A stretch of DNA of 64,000 bases from Pseudomonadota bacterium. Lineage in GTDB: Bacteria > Pseudomonadota > Gammaproteobacteria > Burkholderiales > Sulfuriferulaceae. Shown in pieces: positions 47,701 through 55,992 of the stretch. Each line of letters begins with the position of its first letter. Position 1 is the stretch's first letter. The translations under genes and the position numbers were made by a program. The DNA is taken from NCBI GenBank assembly GCA_021795395.1, contig JAJYPN010000002.1, forward strand, positions 62,001 through 126,000. The letters are read 5' to 3'. The notes beneath the pieces are model-generated. The model was not told the origin of the DNA. It did not search any database and worked only from the letters and a program-made list of their open reading frames with translations.

Positions 47701-50601
47701 CATCAATGCAATCAATCCGAACGTAATATACAAATCGCCGCGCATGATACCGATAAAATCGTATATGCCGAAACCCGCCAGTGACTTGGCTTGCGCTGCC
47801 GTAGTCCACTCCAGTAAATGACGTTTACTGATCTGAAGCCGCCAGAGCGTGCGTAAAATCGCATCCGCCATCGACCAGGCCTGCTGCGCGAGCAGCATGA
47901 GAGTAATGCCAGCCGTTGCCCAGCCCAGCACGAAATCGTTCAGCAATCCGGAAAGATAATTACGTTTTGCGATGCCGGAACGACTGGGAATCAAGCCGGT
48001 TATAAACGGCAACAGGGCCGGTATGCTCAACGCCGCCAGTACCATTATCAGCCAGACTGCCGGCACGGAATCCGATATAAGCCAGCTGATAGCCAGCAAG
48101 GCAACCATCGCCGGCGGCGTAAGGCTACGGCGCAGATTGTCGATCATTTTCCATCGCCCGATTGCCGGTATCCGAAACCGTTTGAATCTCACTATCCACG
48201 GCAGAAGCTGCCAGTCGCCACGCGCCCATCGATGAGCGCGCGACAAGGCGACGGCCAGATGGGAAGGAAATTCCTCGAACACTTCGACATCGCTGAGAAA
48301 GCCGGTGCGAGCAAAAATCCCTTCGAACAGATCATGACTGAGTAGACTGTTTTCCGGTACGCGACCGGCCAGCGCCGCTTCGAAAATATCGACATCGTAG
48401 ATACCTTTTCCGGTATAGCTGCCTTCGCCGAACAGATCCTGATAGACGTCGGAAACCGCAGCGGCATAGGGGTCGATACCGCAAGGACCGCTGAACAATC
48501 GCTGAAAAATGGTGCTTTCCCTGCGCGTAGGCAAACTCGGCGTAACGCGCGGCTGCATGATTCCGTAACCATGGATGACCCGTTGCCGTGTCTCATCGAA
48601 AACGGGGCGATTGAGCGGATGCGACATGGCGCCGACCATTTGCTTGATCGAACCTTTGGGTAATTTGGTATCGGCATCGAGCGTAATGACATAACGGACG
48701 TTTTCGGGCACAAACAATTGCCCGTTCGCGTCCGCAATAAACGATGTAGCGCCCAGACCTCTTAGCAGCCGGTTGAATTCATGCAGTTTTCCACGTTTTC
48801 GTTCCCAGCCTATCCATTTTTTCTCACCGGCGTTCCACTGTCGCCGCCTGTGCAGCAAATAGAACCGCGGCAAGCCGGCTGGCGTCAAACCGTATCGGCG
48901 ATTCAGGTCAGCGATTATCGTATGCGCAAATGCGAGCAGTTCGGCTTCGTGGGGCAAGGTCTCGCTATCCGCATCAATCCAGTCGGAGACCAGCGCAAAA
49001 TACGTTTCTCCCTCGGAATTGGAAAGGTAGTGAATCTCGAGATTGGAAACCTGTTCCTGGATATCGGTATCGTTACTCAGCAACGTAGGCACTACGACAA
49101 AAGTCCGGGCCGAGTCGGGAACGCCATCCTGTAATTTCAGTCTGGGCAAATGCCTCGGCTCAGTCAGCATGGGGACGGCACGGTTAACCAGCGCCACACC
49201 GATCTCCAGCGCCGGAAACGCGCCAAAAAACAGCAATAGCGGCAGAACATCATCGCTGACGCGGTATTCCCAGGCAGTCCGGGCGGCCCACCAAAGTAGT
49301 GCGGCGCTCAGTATCACTATGGAACCGGCATAAGCCAGTGTCGCTTGAGAAACATAGCTGCGCATCAGTCGTTGCTTCAGCTTCGGTTTGAAACCGATCT
49401 CGCGCTCGAATTCGATACGCCCCCGGGAAATCAGATAATACCCCGGGTCCAATTGAGCCGGGATGATCCCCGCATTCGGTTGCTCAATGAGTTTGTGCAA
49501 ATCCATCACTTTATCGCGCACACGAAGAACGACCTCCGTTTCGGTCAGCCCCGAGCCTTTTGCAAGATCTTCGACACCGTGACGATAGCGATCACGAGTA
49601 GCGAAATCCATCTCGCCGTATCCAGGGCAAGCTCCCAGGATCTCATTGACGTGACTGACCTGCTCGACGAAAGTCGACCAATCGAATGCCGAAATCAATC
49701 GCATGCTGGTAATGATGTTACGCACGGACACATTCGCCGAGGCTTGAGCATTATGCTCGATCAACACGATATCTTCGGCATTGGTTCCCTGCTTCGCCAG
49801 ACGCTCTTCCAGCCATTGCAATACCGGCGTCACTTGCGGATCCTGATATCGCAGACGTTGCACCAACTGTACGGCGAAGGCCGGCAACAAGGCTCCGTCA
49901 TCGGGATTTTTTGACTGTACTGCTCCGACCCCTTCGAGCCCCAACACGGCGTCGGCCAAATCGTCCGCCTTTTTTCGCGCCATCTGCGAACCGACGATAC
50001 GAACCCCCATCCGACGCAGATTTTCCACCAGCACGACGCGCAAGGTTATGGCTACCGCCCACAGTTCACCCATGGTCAACGGCTGGACACGCTGATATGC
50101 ACGTACGTAGCGATATAATAATTCAGGCTCGAAACGGCTGTCGGTATGCGCGACCAGGCCCCACATCATGCCGTAGATCCGCGGATATCCCGCAAGATCG
50201 CCGGATTCCAGTTTGGGCAATTCCTTATAGTATCCGGGGGGCAAATGCGCGCGGATGTCGCGCAGCTGTTCATCGACGATATAAAAGTTATCGATGAGCC
50301 ATTCTGCTGCCGGGGTAATGGCGCGGTGCAAACGAATCGCCTCGGCAACTTCCCGGTACGCCGCCAGCAATACACGACCGTTTTGCTCAACTCTGGGAGC
50401 CAGTTTTCTGCCATTCGACGGCCGTTTCGTTACGCGCTGTTCGGCAGCGAGCGATTCCGCATACTGCTCAAGACGCTCAGCGCTGTAAATCTCGGCGCGA
50501 ATAGGTTCTTCAAATTCGCGAAAACTGGCCAAGGTGGCCGTCGCACTATCGACAAAACGTAGCGTCCAATCCAATTTCAAGCGTTTCTCCATTCGCGGCA
50601 A
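41755..50601 (-). CDS. ndvB: Cyclic beta-1,2-glucan synthase (NdvB/ChvB-type)
   Basis: Giant inner-membrane protein of about 2,948 residues that initiates, elongates, cyclises and releases periplasmic cyclic beta-1,2-glucan. The N-terminal part is soluble. A GT84 glycosyltransferase domain has YVITLDADTKLPKGS near residue 640, GKGIYDVDIFEAAL and the Q/RxxRW-like RAHRWARGDWQLL, and membrane helices lie on both sides. A glycoamylase-like region follows, with EALDFTPDR and YMAHHQGMSL. The C-terminal GH94 phosphorylase-like domain controls ring size and has SGDWNDGMNRVG near residue 2612. Brucella and Agrobacterium homologues are about 2,830 residues. Start at TTG 50601 or ATG 50592. The frame is intact throughout. 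Confidence 0.92.
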   Translation of the reverse strand: MPRMEKRLKLDWTLRFVDSATATLASFREFEEPIRAEIYSAERLEQYAESLAAEQRVTKRPSNGRKLAPRVEQNGRVLLAAYREVAEAIRLHRAITPAAEWLIDNFYIVDEQLRDIRAHLPPGYYKELPKLESGDLAGYPRIYGMMWGLVAHTDSRFEPELLYRYVRAYQRVQPLTMGELWAVAITLRVVLVENLRRMGVRIVGSQMARKKADDLADAVLGLEGVGAVQSKNPDDGALLPAFAVQLVQRLRYQDPQVTPVLQWLEERLAKQGTNAEDIVLIEHNAQASANVSVRNIITSMRLISAFDWSTFVEQVSHVNEILGACPGYGEMDFATRDRYRHGVEDLAKGSGLTETEVVLRVRDKVMDLHKLIEQPNAGIIPAQLDPGYYLISRGRIEFEREIGFKPKLKQRLMRSYVSQATLAYAGSIVILSAALLWWAARTAWEYRVSDDVLPLLLFFGAFPALEIGVALVNRAVPMLTEPRHLPRLKLQDGVPDSARTFVVVPTLLSNDTDIQEQVSNLEIHYLSNSEGETYFALVSDWIDADSETLPHEAELLAFAHTIIADLNRRYGLTPAGLPRFYLLHRRRQWNAGEKKWIGWERKRGKLHEFNRLLRGLGATSFIADANGQLFVPENVRYVITLDADTKLPKGSIKQMVGAMSHPLNRPVFDETRQRVIHGYGIMQPRVTPSLPTRRESTIFQRLFSGPCGIDPYAAAVSDVYQDLFGEGSYTGKGIYDVDIFEAALAGRVPENSLLSHDLFEGIFARTGFLSDVEVFEEFPSHLAVALSRAHRWARGDWQLLPWIVRFKRFRIPAIGRWKMIDNLRRSLTPPAMVALLAISWLISDSVPAVWLIMVLAALSIPALLPFITGLIPSRSGIAKRNYLSGLLNDFVLGWATAGITLMLLAQQAWSMADAILRTLWRLQISKRHLLEWTTAAQAKSLAGFGIYDFIGIMRGDLYITFGLIALMVRFNPLALEFAFPLLLLWTIAPWLARKISLPPTLERIEPLSETEIGLLRSTARQTWRFFSTFVSAEDHWLPPDNFQEYPSPVIAHRSSPTNFGLYLLAVIAARDFGWTGLNDMAERLEQTMDSLNKLERFRGHFYNWYETSELRTLEPRYISSVDSGNLAGHLIALAQACRDIAERPVFHADHLLGIRDSLYLLRVSASDLKDDKRSEIVNLAGLNHALTKLETLTQRQPENVTAWIANYHSMLTSADTLADIGITIAAQREEPGSNLVAWAEAVRFDIGSHTKDIDLFMSWALLLSSALPEIEEVKNVPENRYVSRLRALLETPPSLAGIPDLCQSALHILDEWETLADRHEIKEFGEVRLELERTVTTVNDFLQRLQRLADSARQMADEMDFGFLYEPSRKLFSIGYNVAEAVLDSSFYDLLASEARLTSFIAIAKGDIPATHWFRLGRALTPVNKGAALISWSGSMFEYLMPALVMRSPEGSLLERTSNLIVWRQIQYGSERGLPWGISESAYNVRDLALTYQYSNFGVPGLGLKRGLGDDSVIAPYATMLAAMYQPAAAAKNLERIAGLGGRGPFGFYEALDFTPDRLPQGQSVAIVKAYMAHHQGMSLVSIDNVLNDNIMRRRFHREPRVQSAQLLLQERTPRDIPVTRPRAYDIKANFHVKDYVVPILRRFYSPDLSIPTTHLLSNGRYAVMITGAGSGYSVWGKLAVTRWREDVTRDNWGSFIYLRDVENGEVWSATYQPTCVPAKDYEIMFAEDRARIVQHYGIIASALEIIVSPEDDVEIRRLTLTNSGSRPREIEVTSYAEITMTPQKADAAHPAFSNLFIQTEYVEAISAIVASRRPRSAHDPVNWFAHVVSSSEGDTASNVEYETDRARFLGRGHSVLNPLSVINGWPLSNTVGAVLDPIASLRKRVRIAPGASVHITFSTMAAKTREEITAMADKYHDPAAFERASTLAWTHAQVQLHYLGIGNDEANLFQRLANRILYSDPSLRPSSEILQHSHLPVSGLWAHRISGDLPIVLVRIDDADDRGLLRQLLRAHEYWRMRHLAVDLVILNEKPASYAQDLQVYLENLVRSCQGSAAHDNEDVQGDIYLLRADLLQVQDKLLLQTAARAILTNRQGSLSEQVMRVKRTESKPVRSARKLAIPRAETAARLVPPKLEFFNGLGGFADNGREYVIVLGPNQRTPAPWSNIIANRDFGFIVSEAGASYTWSVNSRENQLTPWSNDPVSDPTGEAIYISDRDSGDLWSPTALPVRVEQALYITAHGQGYSRFEHLSHDIYSNLLQCVAMDDSVKCSVLRLENRSSRSRNLAVTGYVEWVLGFLRSANAPFIITEIDTKTGALFAYNPWSTEFGQRIAFFDVTPEKNSWTGDRTEFLGRNGSPDSPAALLHDEALSGKTGAGLDPCAVLQCRLELDAGASAELRFMLGQAGDREEARTLILRSRAQTAAALLEETRQRWDVILDKVEVITPERSLDLMLNRWLLYQTVTCRFWARTAFYQAGGAYGFRDQLQDSMALAVALPGEARAQILRAASRQFAEGDVQHWWHPPTGRGVRTRISDDLIWLPYVALNYAEVTGDRAIFDQSCSFLEGPLLAPGQEDAYFPPAVSAEQASVYEHCARTLDKSLAAGSHGLPLIGSGDWNDGMNRVGQEGRGESVWLAWFLNATLRAFAPVAVERGDTVRAQRWLAHAEALRVAVETQAWDGAWYRRAYFDDGTPLGSAANTECRIDSIAQSWAIISGAGMRDRAEHAMRAVDQYLIRQGDDLVLLFTPPFDKTPLDPGYIKGYLPGVRENGGQYTHAAVWCVIAYAMLGDGDKASELFTMMNPVNHASTRAGVHRYKVEPYVAAADIYAIPPHTGRGGWTWYTGSAGWMFRAGVEWILGLQVRGATLVIDPCIPRHWPEFRINYRYGASRYEIRIENPRHVSRGVVGIRVDDNSFDAEERMIHLVDDGRTHTALVTMGETAGHADETALKNR

Positions 50602-50663
50602 ACCGTTTCAACCAGCTGCGATCTCGATCACGCCGCGCTATAGTCGATAATATTGCACCCTTC

Positions 50664-50690
50664 AAAACACGGTGTTTTACTGTAATACAG
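50664..50690. promoter_or_regulatory. Two adjacent palindromes in the glucan synthase/DUF3311 divergent region
   Basis: AAAACAC-G-GTGTTTT (50664-50678) is directly followed by CTGTA-A-TACAG (50680-50690); both are perfect odd-length palindromes. They lie 63-90 bases before the glucan synthase start in the 350-bp divergent gap, where an operator would be expected. A TATAAT at 50848-50853 could be the -10 of the rightward genes, but no good -35 accompanies it. The binding protein is unknown. Confidence 0.4.
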
Positions 50691-50952
50691 CAATTAAACG
50701 TAGCAGCAGGAATAGACGTACAGTGACATGAGTCATTAATACAGTTTATGCTACTATTGTAAGACTGTTACCGTCAACATTTAAAGATTTTACAGAAATT
50801 TCGGCCATACATCCGCACGGAAAGGAAGTATTTATTCTCAATAACGCTATAATTTATTACAATGGATGGCAGGCTCGCGAATGATCTATTATTTGCAGCA
50901 TCGCCAATTTGATAATCAAAACGTTTATTTGAAATCATGCCAAGGATGTTTC

Positions 50953-51177
50953 ATGAAACCTCAACCGCCTGCTTGCGCGCGCAAGCTCGGCCCCCTGCAG
51001 GTTGCGCTGCTGGCCGTTCCTTGCATTGCCGTGCTCGTCGTACCGTTTTATAACCGTATCGATCCCGTCCTGTTCGGCATCCCTTTTTTATATTGGTGGC
51101 TGGGCTTATGGGCGCCACTCAGCAGTCTGTTCATTGCTCTCGCCTATAAAACCTCCGCTCAGTCCTCCTTGCAATAA
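50953..51177 (+). CDS. DUF3311 small membrane protein, symporter partner
   Basis: 74-residue protein from the ATG at 50953, preceded by AAGGA; a longer frame to 50866 exists but is not needed. It has two hydrophobic helices (LQVALLAVPCIAVLVVPFYN and FLYWWLGLWAPLSSLFIALAY) and the DUF3311 motif PFYNRIDPVLFGIPFLYWW. DUF3311 genes typically sit directly before a sodium:solute symporter of the SSS family, as here, with a 5-base gap. It probably acts as a small subunit of the transporter, by analogy to the DUF485/acetate permease pairs. Confidence 0.85.
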   Translation: MKPQPPACARKLGPLQVALLAVPCIAVLVVPFYNRIDPVLFGIPFLYWWLGLWAPLSSLFIALAYKTSAQSSLQ

Positions 51178-51182
51178 CGATC

Positions 51183-52721
51183 ATGAATATAACCGCCAGT
51201 GTGATTTTCGTCGGCCTGTTCGTATTGATCGCCTTTCTCGGATTCGCCGCTTCGCGCTGGCGAAGCGGCGATCTCTCGCAATTGCACGAATGGGGGCTGG
51301 GCGGACGCCGGTTCGGCACATGGATCTCCTGGTTCCTGATCGGCGGCGACCTCTATACCGCTTACACGTTCATCGCCGTGCCGGCGCTCGTTTTCAGCGT
51401 CGGCGCGTTCGGCTTCTTCGCGATCCCCTTCACCGTGCTGGCCTATCCGCTGACCTTTTCGCTCTTGCCGCGACTATGGGCGGTATCGCAACGGCATAAT
51501 TTCATAACAGCGTCCGATTTCGTACGGTCGCGCTTCGACAGCCCGGGGCTGGCACTGGTCATTGCCGTTACCGGCATCGTCGCCACCATGCCCTATATCG
51601 CTTTGCAATTGGTCGGCATCCAGGTCGTCATCGGCGCGCTCGGTTTTCCGAATCACGGCTGGACCGCCGATCTGCCTTTGACCATCGCCTTCATCGTGCT
51701 CGCCGTGTTCACTTACACCAGCGGCTTGCGCGCGCCCGCCGTGATCGCCGTCGTCAAGGATTTGCTGGTTTACGTCACCGTCATCGCGGTAATGATCGTC
51801 GTACCGATGAAAATGGGCGGCATGCACGCCATATTCGCCGCGATTCCCCAGAGCAAGCTGCTGCTGACGCCGCCTGACGGCAACAGTTTCGGCCAGTATT
51901 CCTCGTTCATCACGCTGGCGCTCGGTTCAGCCTTTGCCGTCATGCTCTATCCGCACGCATTGACCGCGCTGTTGAGCGCTCGCAGTTCGGATACCCTGCG
52001 GCGCAACTGGATATTCCTGCCGGCGTATTCGCTCATGCTCGGCTTTATCGCGCTGATGGGTTACTTCGCCTATTCCGCAGGCCTTGACAAACTGCCCGAA
52101 TTCAAATCCTATTTCGCCGATTACCATGCGCAATTCGCGGTACCGGGGCTGCTGCTGCATTTTTTCCCGCCCTGGTTCGTCGGCATCGGTTTCGCCGCCG
52201 TAGCGATCGGCGCGCTGGTGCCTGCCGCGATCATGTCGATCGCCGCCGCCAACCTGTTCACCCGCAACATCTACAGGGAATATATCAATCCCGATTGCAC
52301 CGATGCGCAGGAATCCGGCATGGCCAAACTGATTTCATTACTGGTGAAATTCGGCGCTTTGCTCTTCATCGTGCTGATCCCGCAGCAATACGCCATCAAT
52401 CTGCAACTGCTCGGCGGCATCCTCATCCTGCAAATCCTGCCCTCGATAGCAACCGGTCTCTATACCCGCTGGTTCGACGGCAAAGCCCTGCTGCTAGGCT
52501 GGTCCGCCGGCGTCGCGTACGGGGCCTGGATGGTATCGACCCTGAGCTTCAAAGCCAGCGTGTACACCTTGCATATCTTCGGCCATGACATAGCCGGCTA
52601 CGCAGGATTTTATGCGCTGCTGCTGAACCTGGCCGTCGCCGTCGCCGCTACGGTCGTCATACGCGCGGCGGGGCTGGATTCGAAAGGCGATGGGACTCTA
52701 GCGGCGGATTATGTAAGTTGA
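51183..52721 (+). CDS. Sodium:solute symporter family permease (monocarboxylate type)
   Basis: 512-residue SSS-family transporter with about thirteen hydrophobic helices. Family stretches are GGRRFGTWISWFLIGGDLYTAYTFIAVPA, FDSPGLALVIAVTGIVATMPYIALQLVG, and ALVPAAIMSIAAANLFTRNIYREY. With its DUF3311 partner it resembles monocarboxylate (pyruvate, lactate or acetate) permeases such as rhizobial MctP. The substrate is inferred only. The following 680 bases hold decayed sequence, so the operon probably ends here. Confidence 0.85.
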   Translation: MNITASVIFVGLFVLIAFLGFAASRWRSGDLSQLHEWGLGGRRFGTWISWFLIGGDLYTAYTFIAVPALVFSVGAFGFFAIPFTVLAYPLTFSLLPRLWAVSQRHNFITASDFVRSRFDSPGLALVIAVTGIVATMPYIALQLVGIQVVIGALGFPNHGWTADLPLTIAFIVLAVFTYTSGLRAPAVIAVVKDLLVYVTVIAVMIVVPMKMGGMHAIFAAIPQSKLLLTPPDGNSFGQYSSFITLALGSAFAVMLYPHALTALLSARSSDTLRRNWIFLPAYSLMLGFIALMGYFAYSAGLDKLPEFKSYFADYHAQFAVPGLLLHFFPPWFVGIGFAAVAIGALVPAAIMSIAAANLFTRNIYREYINPDCTDAQESGMAKLISLLVKFGALLFIVLIPQQYAINLQLLGGILILQILPSIATGLYTRWFDGKALLLGWSAGVAYGAWMVSTLSFKASVYTLHIFGHDIAGYAGFYALLLNLAVAVAATVVIRAAGLDSKGDGTLAADYVS

Positions 52722-52793
52722 AATTCCCATGACAGAAAAACGTTCATCCGATAGAAGAGCTTTCGATGAGAAAATTTCGGCACGGCATTCTCT

Positions 52794-53390
52794 TCAATCT
52801 GTCAAAAATATGGAAAGACGGTTCAAAGTTCGGGACAGACTGTCAGCAAGTAACTTAGCCTGGTCAACATTCCATTTATCATGGACAAACTCACTCAAAC
52901 GTACGTTGTATAGCGGCCCGATTGACGCAGATGAACCAGACGCTGGCGCCAATTCCTGAGCTAAACGCTTTTTTCGGCTTCCACGGGCCAAGTTAATTAA
53001 GGTGCGTTTCGGGTTCTCCTCTGCCTCCGGCACGTGCGGTACTTTACCAATTGCGACATGGAGGAACTCGGCAATGCCTTCTCGATCTGCAAGTAACCAT
53101 GCTTCGACCTCTTTTATAGCAATTCTAAATAGTAGTTGTGGGGGAGATCAACGACATTCCAATTGTTCAATAAGGCTGATGCAAGGATAATGATCTAAAT
53201 CAGTCAACACCACATGCGGCAACGCATAACTGGATGTTCTGTATTTTTCTTGCATTCCGAGCTTAATCCGCGAGTTTCCACGCTCATTAGGATTTTTATA
53301 TATCGATCCGTCGGACTCTTGCGTAGCCTGTGACTGATCGGTCTTCCGCTTGCCAACAAAGCCCGCATATTGTAGAATGGCGGCGGAAAT
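52794..53390 (-). pseudogene. Decayed DUF4276-like gene with an in-frame TGA
   Basis: On the minus strand one frame reads RIKLGMQEKYRTSSYALPHV, then VVLTDLDHYPCISLIEQLEC, a TGA at 53150-53148, and then PPQLLFRIAIKEVEAWLLAD. It continues with PKRTLINLARGSRKKRLAQE and NVRLSEFVHDKWNVDQAKLL to a stop at 52794. The pattern (TDLD, C-x-x-LI, FRIAIKEVEAWLLADR, PKRTLINLAR, GPLYN) recalls DUF4276 proteins, Toprim-like and common in mobile or defence-type settings. No clear start is seen. The stretch is more AT-rich than its neighbours, pointing to acquired DNA now in decay. Family assignment is from memory of the motif pattern. A 76-codon plus-strand frame at 52729 is taken as a shadow. Confidence 0.55.
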
Positions 53391-53408
53391 TCTTATTTAA
53401 AATACAAT

Positions 53409-53681
53409 ATGCTAGGTACAATTCCCCAGGACTTTTACAACGAAATCGCGGAATTGATGATTGAAAGCCTGAACCTCGAAGTCAAACTCGCCGATATCGA
53501 TCCGGATGCGCCTTTATACAACGAGGGGCTGGGGCTGGATTCGATCGACGTACTCGAGATAGCGCTGGTGGTTTCCAAGCGTTACGGTCTGCAATTGCGT
53601 GCGGACGATGCCAACAATCAGCATATTTTCGGTTCTCTGCGCAACCTGGCCGACCATATCGCGGCACAGCGTACCCGCTGA
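53409..53681 (+). CDS. Acyl carrier protein of the polyene-type cluster
   Basis: 90-residue carrier protein. The phosphopantetheine site is GLDSIDVLE with Ser45. The sequence IPQDFYNEIAELMIESLNLE at the start and the absence of other domains match stand-alone ACPs in aryl polyene clusters, where the chain is built on such carriers. The gene is the first of a tightly packed set and its stop overlaps the next start (53681). The intergenic region before it (53391-53408) is short, so the promoter may lie inside the decayed gene. Confidence 0.9.
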   Translation: MLGTIPQDFYNEIAELMIESLNLEVKLADIDPDAPLYNEGLGLDSIDVLEIALVVSKRYGLQLRADDANNQHIFGSLRNLADHIAAQRTR

Positions 53682-54322
53682 TGGCTTCTGCCGGCCGTAC
53701 GCTGAGCGGTTTCGGCGTCGCGGCCGCGATGTGCGGTTACGCCCTGCTCGCCAATTATACCAACCAGTCCGGTAATGCAAGCTTAGGCATAACCGTCGCC
53801 CTGACGCCATTGATAATGGCAGTATTGCTGTTTGCCGGTCGATCATCGCATCGGCTCGTCATGCTGACGTTAACCGCCGTCGCGGGCGTCTCCGCCGTGC
53901 TGGCGTGGCCACTGCTCAAGCAGCATTACGGCTGGATATACTGGATGGAACACGAGACCATGCAACTGAGTTTATTTGCGACGTTCGCCCGTACCCTGGT
54001 CTCCGGTCGCCAGCCTTTGTGCGCCCGTTACGCGGAAATCATGCACGGCACCCTGAACGAAGCCCATAGCCGTTACGCCCGCTCGGTCACGGTTGCCTGG
54101 ACGGTATTTTTCGGCATCATGATTATCGTATCGACCAGCCTGTTTTTCCTGTTTTCATTGGGAATCTGGTCGATATTTTCCAACTTTATTTTTCTGCCGC
54201 TGGTTGCGCTGATGTTTATCGTCGAGTTTTCAGTACGTAAACGCGCGCTGCCCGACGTCGAGCATACCGGTGTAATAGAAGCGCTACGAACCTATCGGAA
54301 CATGTCGGGGCAATACCGCTGA
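53681..54322 (+). CDS. COG4648-type membrane protein of polyene clusters
   Basis: 213-residue membrane protein with about five or six hydrophobic helices (ITVALTPLIMAVLLFAG, LTLTAVAGVSAVLAWPLL, VAWTVFFGIMIIVSTSLFFLFSLG). WIYWMEHETMQLSLFATFARTLVSGRQPLCARYAE and SRYARSVTVAWTVFF are typical of the COG4648 family that follows ACP genes in aryl polyene clusters. Its biochemical role is unknown; it may organise the membrane synthase. It overlaps the ACP gene by one base. Confidence 0.8.
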   Translation: MASAGRTLSGFGVAAAMCGYALLANYTNQSGNASLGITVALTPLIMAVLLFAGRSSHRLVMLTLTAVAGVSAVLAWPLLKQHYGWIYWMEHETMQLSLFATFARTLVSGRQPLCARYAEIMHGTLNEAHSRYARSVTVAWTVFFGIMIIVSTSLFFLFSLGIWSIFSNFIFLPLVALMFIVEFSVRKRALPDVEHTGVIEALRTYRNMSGQYR

Positions 54323-54337
54323 TCTGGTTGACCAATT

Positions 54338-55990
54338 ATGACCGCCACCCCCTTATTATCGCATAACGCCCCCGACCAGATCGTCGCCTGGCAACATGGC
54401 AGGAGCATCACCGTCCGGCAATTTCTGGCGGACGTTTATCATCTGGCCGATAATTTGCCCGCCGCGACGCATATCCTGAATCTGTGTAGCGATCGCTATC
54501 ATTTTTCCGTCGGCCTGGCGGCGGCGATAGTCCGAAAAAAAATCAGCCTGCTGCCGCCTTCCCTGGACCCGGCAGGCATCGACCAGCTTAAACGCTATAC
54601 ACCCGACCTATTCTGCCTTTGCGATAGCGCAGAATCGCCGGTTGATTTACCGCAATTCCGCTACTTGCCGGCACCGGAAACTTCCGAAGTATGCCAAGCC
54701 GTCCCCGAACTCGACCATGATTTATGCGTCGCGATCGTCTTTACCTCGGGAAGCACAGGCCTGCCGCAGGCGCACCGTAAAACCTGGGGGATGCTTGCCT
54801 ACACCGCCCAGGCGGGTGCCCGGCGCCTGGGATTGCACGGCAATAACTCCTACGCTTTTGTCGGCACCGTACCGTCGCAGCATATGTACGGCCTGGAATC
54901 GACGCTCATCATGGCTTGGCAAAGCGGCAACGCGCTATGCCACGCGCATCCGTTTTATCCGGCCGATATAGTTCAGGCTCTCGCCGCTATCCCTGCCCCC
55001 CGGATACTGATTTCCACCCCCTTCCATTTGCGTACGTTATTCGATTCCGGACTGGAAATTCCTGCAACGGATTTAATCGTATCGGCGACCGCGCCCTTAT
55101 CGGCCTCTCTCGCGCATCAAATCGAAACGCAGTACCGGACGATTTTGCAGGAAATATACGGCACTACCGAAACCGGCATTATTGCAACGCGGCGACCGAC
55201 TCTCAGCAATGAATGGCAATTATTGCCGGGCACGATCCTGCTGGAAGAAGACGGCAAAATGTGCGCCGCGAACTTATATATCGATCCGCCGATGGCAGTC
55301 AGCGATATCATGGAACTGTGCGGCAGCGACCGGTTTTTATTGCACGGCAGAACCGCCGATTTAATCAATATCGCTGGCAAACGCAATTCGCTGGCGAATC
55401 TGGATCTTCAACTCAACAGCATTCCCGGCGTGGTCGATGGCGTCTATTTCATGCCCGATGAAACTCAATCCGATCGCGTAACACGGCTTGCCGCCTTTGT
55501 CGTCGCGCCGGGAATGGAAGCGCAAACCTTGATAAACGCGCTGCGGCAGCGCATGGATCCCGTATTTCTGCCCCGACCGCTCGTTTTCGTAGCCGAACTG
55601 CCGCGTACTGCGACCGGCAAGCTGCCGCGCGCCAGTCTGCAATCGCTGCTGGATGCGCATATTCGAAGCCGCAGGGCGGATCAAGCGGTTCACACTGTCG
55701 TTCCACCCGACCATCCGGCTTTTGCCGGTCATTTCCCGGGCATGCCGATATTGCCCGGAGTGGTTCTGCTCGATTGGGCATTGCAGGCCATTGCCGAAAG
55801 CAAAGAGATGATTCCCGAACGCTACACCATCAATTCGGTCAAATTCCTCAGCCCGGCTTATCCCGGCGACCCGCTTACGCTCGTTCACGAATCATCGAAT
55901 AGCGGCGCCATCCGCTTCGATATCCGTTCGGACACCCGCAAGATTGCCGCCGGCAGTCTGTTATTCAACCCGCCATTGCCTGATGCCTAA
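54338..55990 (+). CDS. Acyl-AMP ligase fused to a hotdog dehydratase
   Basis: 550-residue fusion. Residues 1 to about 430 form an AMP-dependent synthetase with IVFTSGSTGLPQAHRKTW (residues 134-151), LQEIYGTTETGIIATR, and PRTATGKLPRASLQSLL with the catalytic Lys. Residues about 445-550 form a FabZ-type hotdog with PDHPAFAGHFPGMPILPGVV, containing the catalytic His, and IPERYTINSVKFLSPAYPGD. In aryl polyene clusters the ligase loads the aryl starter on the ACP and a separate hotdog protein dehydrates the chain; here both are on one chain. The starter acid is not shown by the sequence. Confidence 0.87.
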   Translation: MTATPLLSHNAPDQIVAWQHGRSITVRQFLADVYHLADNLPAATHILNLCSDRYHFSVGLAAAIVRKKISLLPPSLDPAGIDQLKRYTPDLFCLCDSAESPVDLPQFRYLPAPETSEVCQAVPELDHDLCVAIVFTSGSTGLPQAHRKTWGMLAYTAQAGARRLGLHGNNSYAFVGTVPSQHMYGLESTLIMAWQSGNALCHAHPFYPADIVQALAAIPAPRILISTPFHLRTLFDSGLEIPATDLIVSATAPLSASLAHQIETQYRTILQEIYGTTETGIIATRRPTLSNEWQLLPGTILLEEDGKMCAANLYIDPPMAVSDIMELCGSDRFLLHGRTADLINIAGKRNSLANLDLQLNSIPGVVDGVYFMPDETQSDRVTRLAAFVVAPGMEAQTLINALRQRMDPVFLPRPLVFVAELPRTATGKLPRASLQSLLDAHIRSRRADQAVHTVVPPDHPAFAGHFPGMPILPGVVLLDWALQAIAESKEMIPERYTINSVKFLSPAYPGDPLTLVHESSNSGAIRFDIRSDTRKIAAGSLLFNPPLPDA

Positions 55991-55992
55991 CC

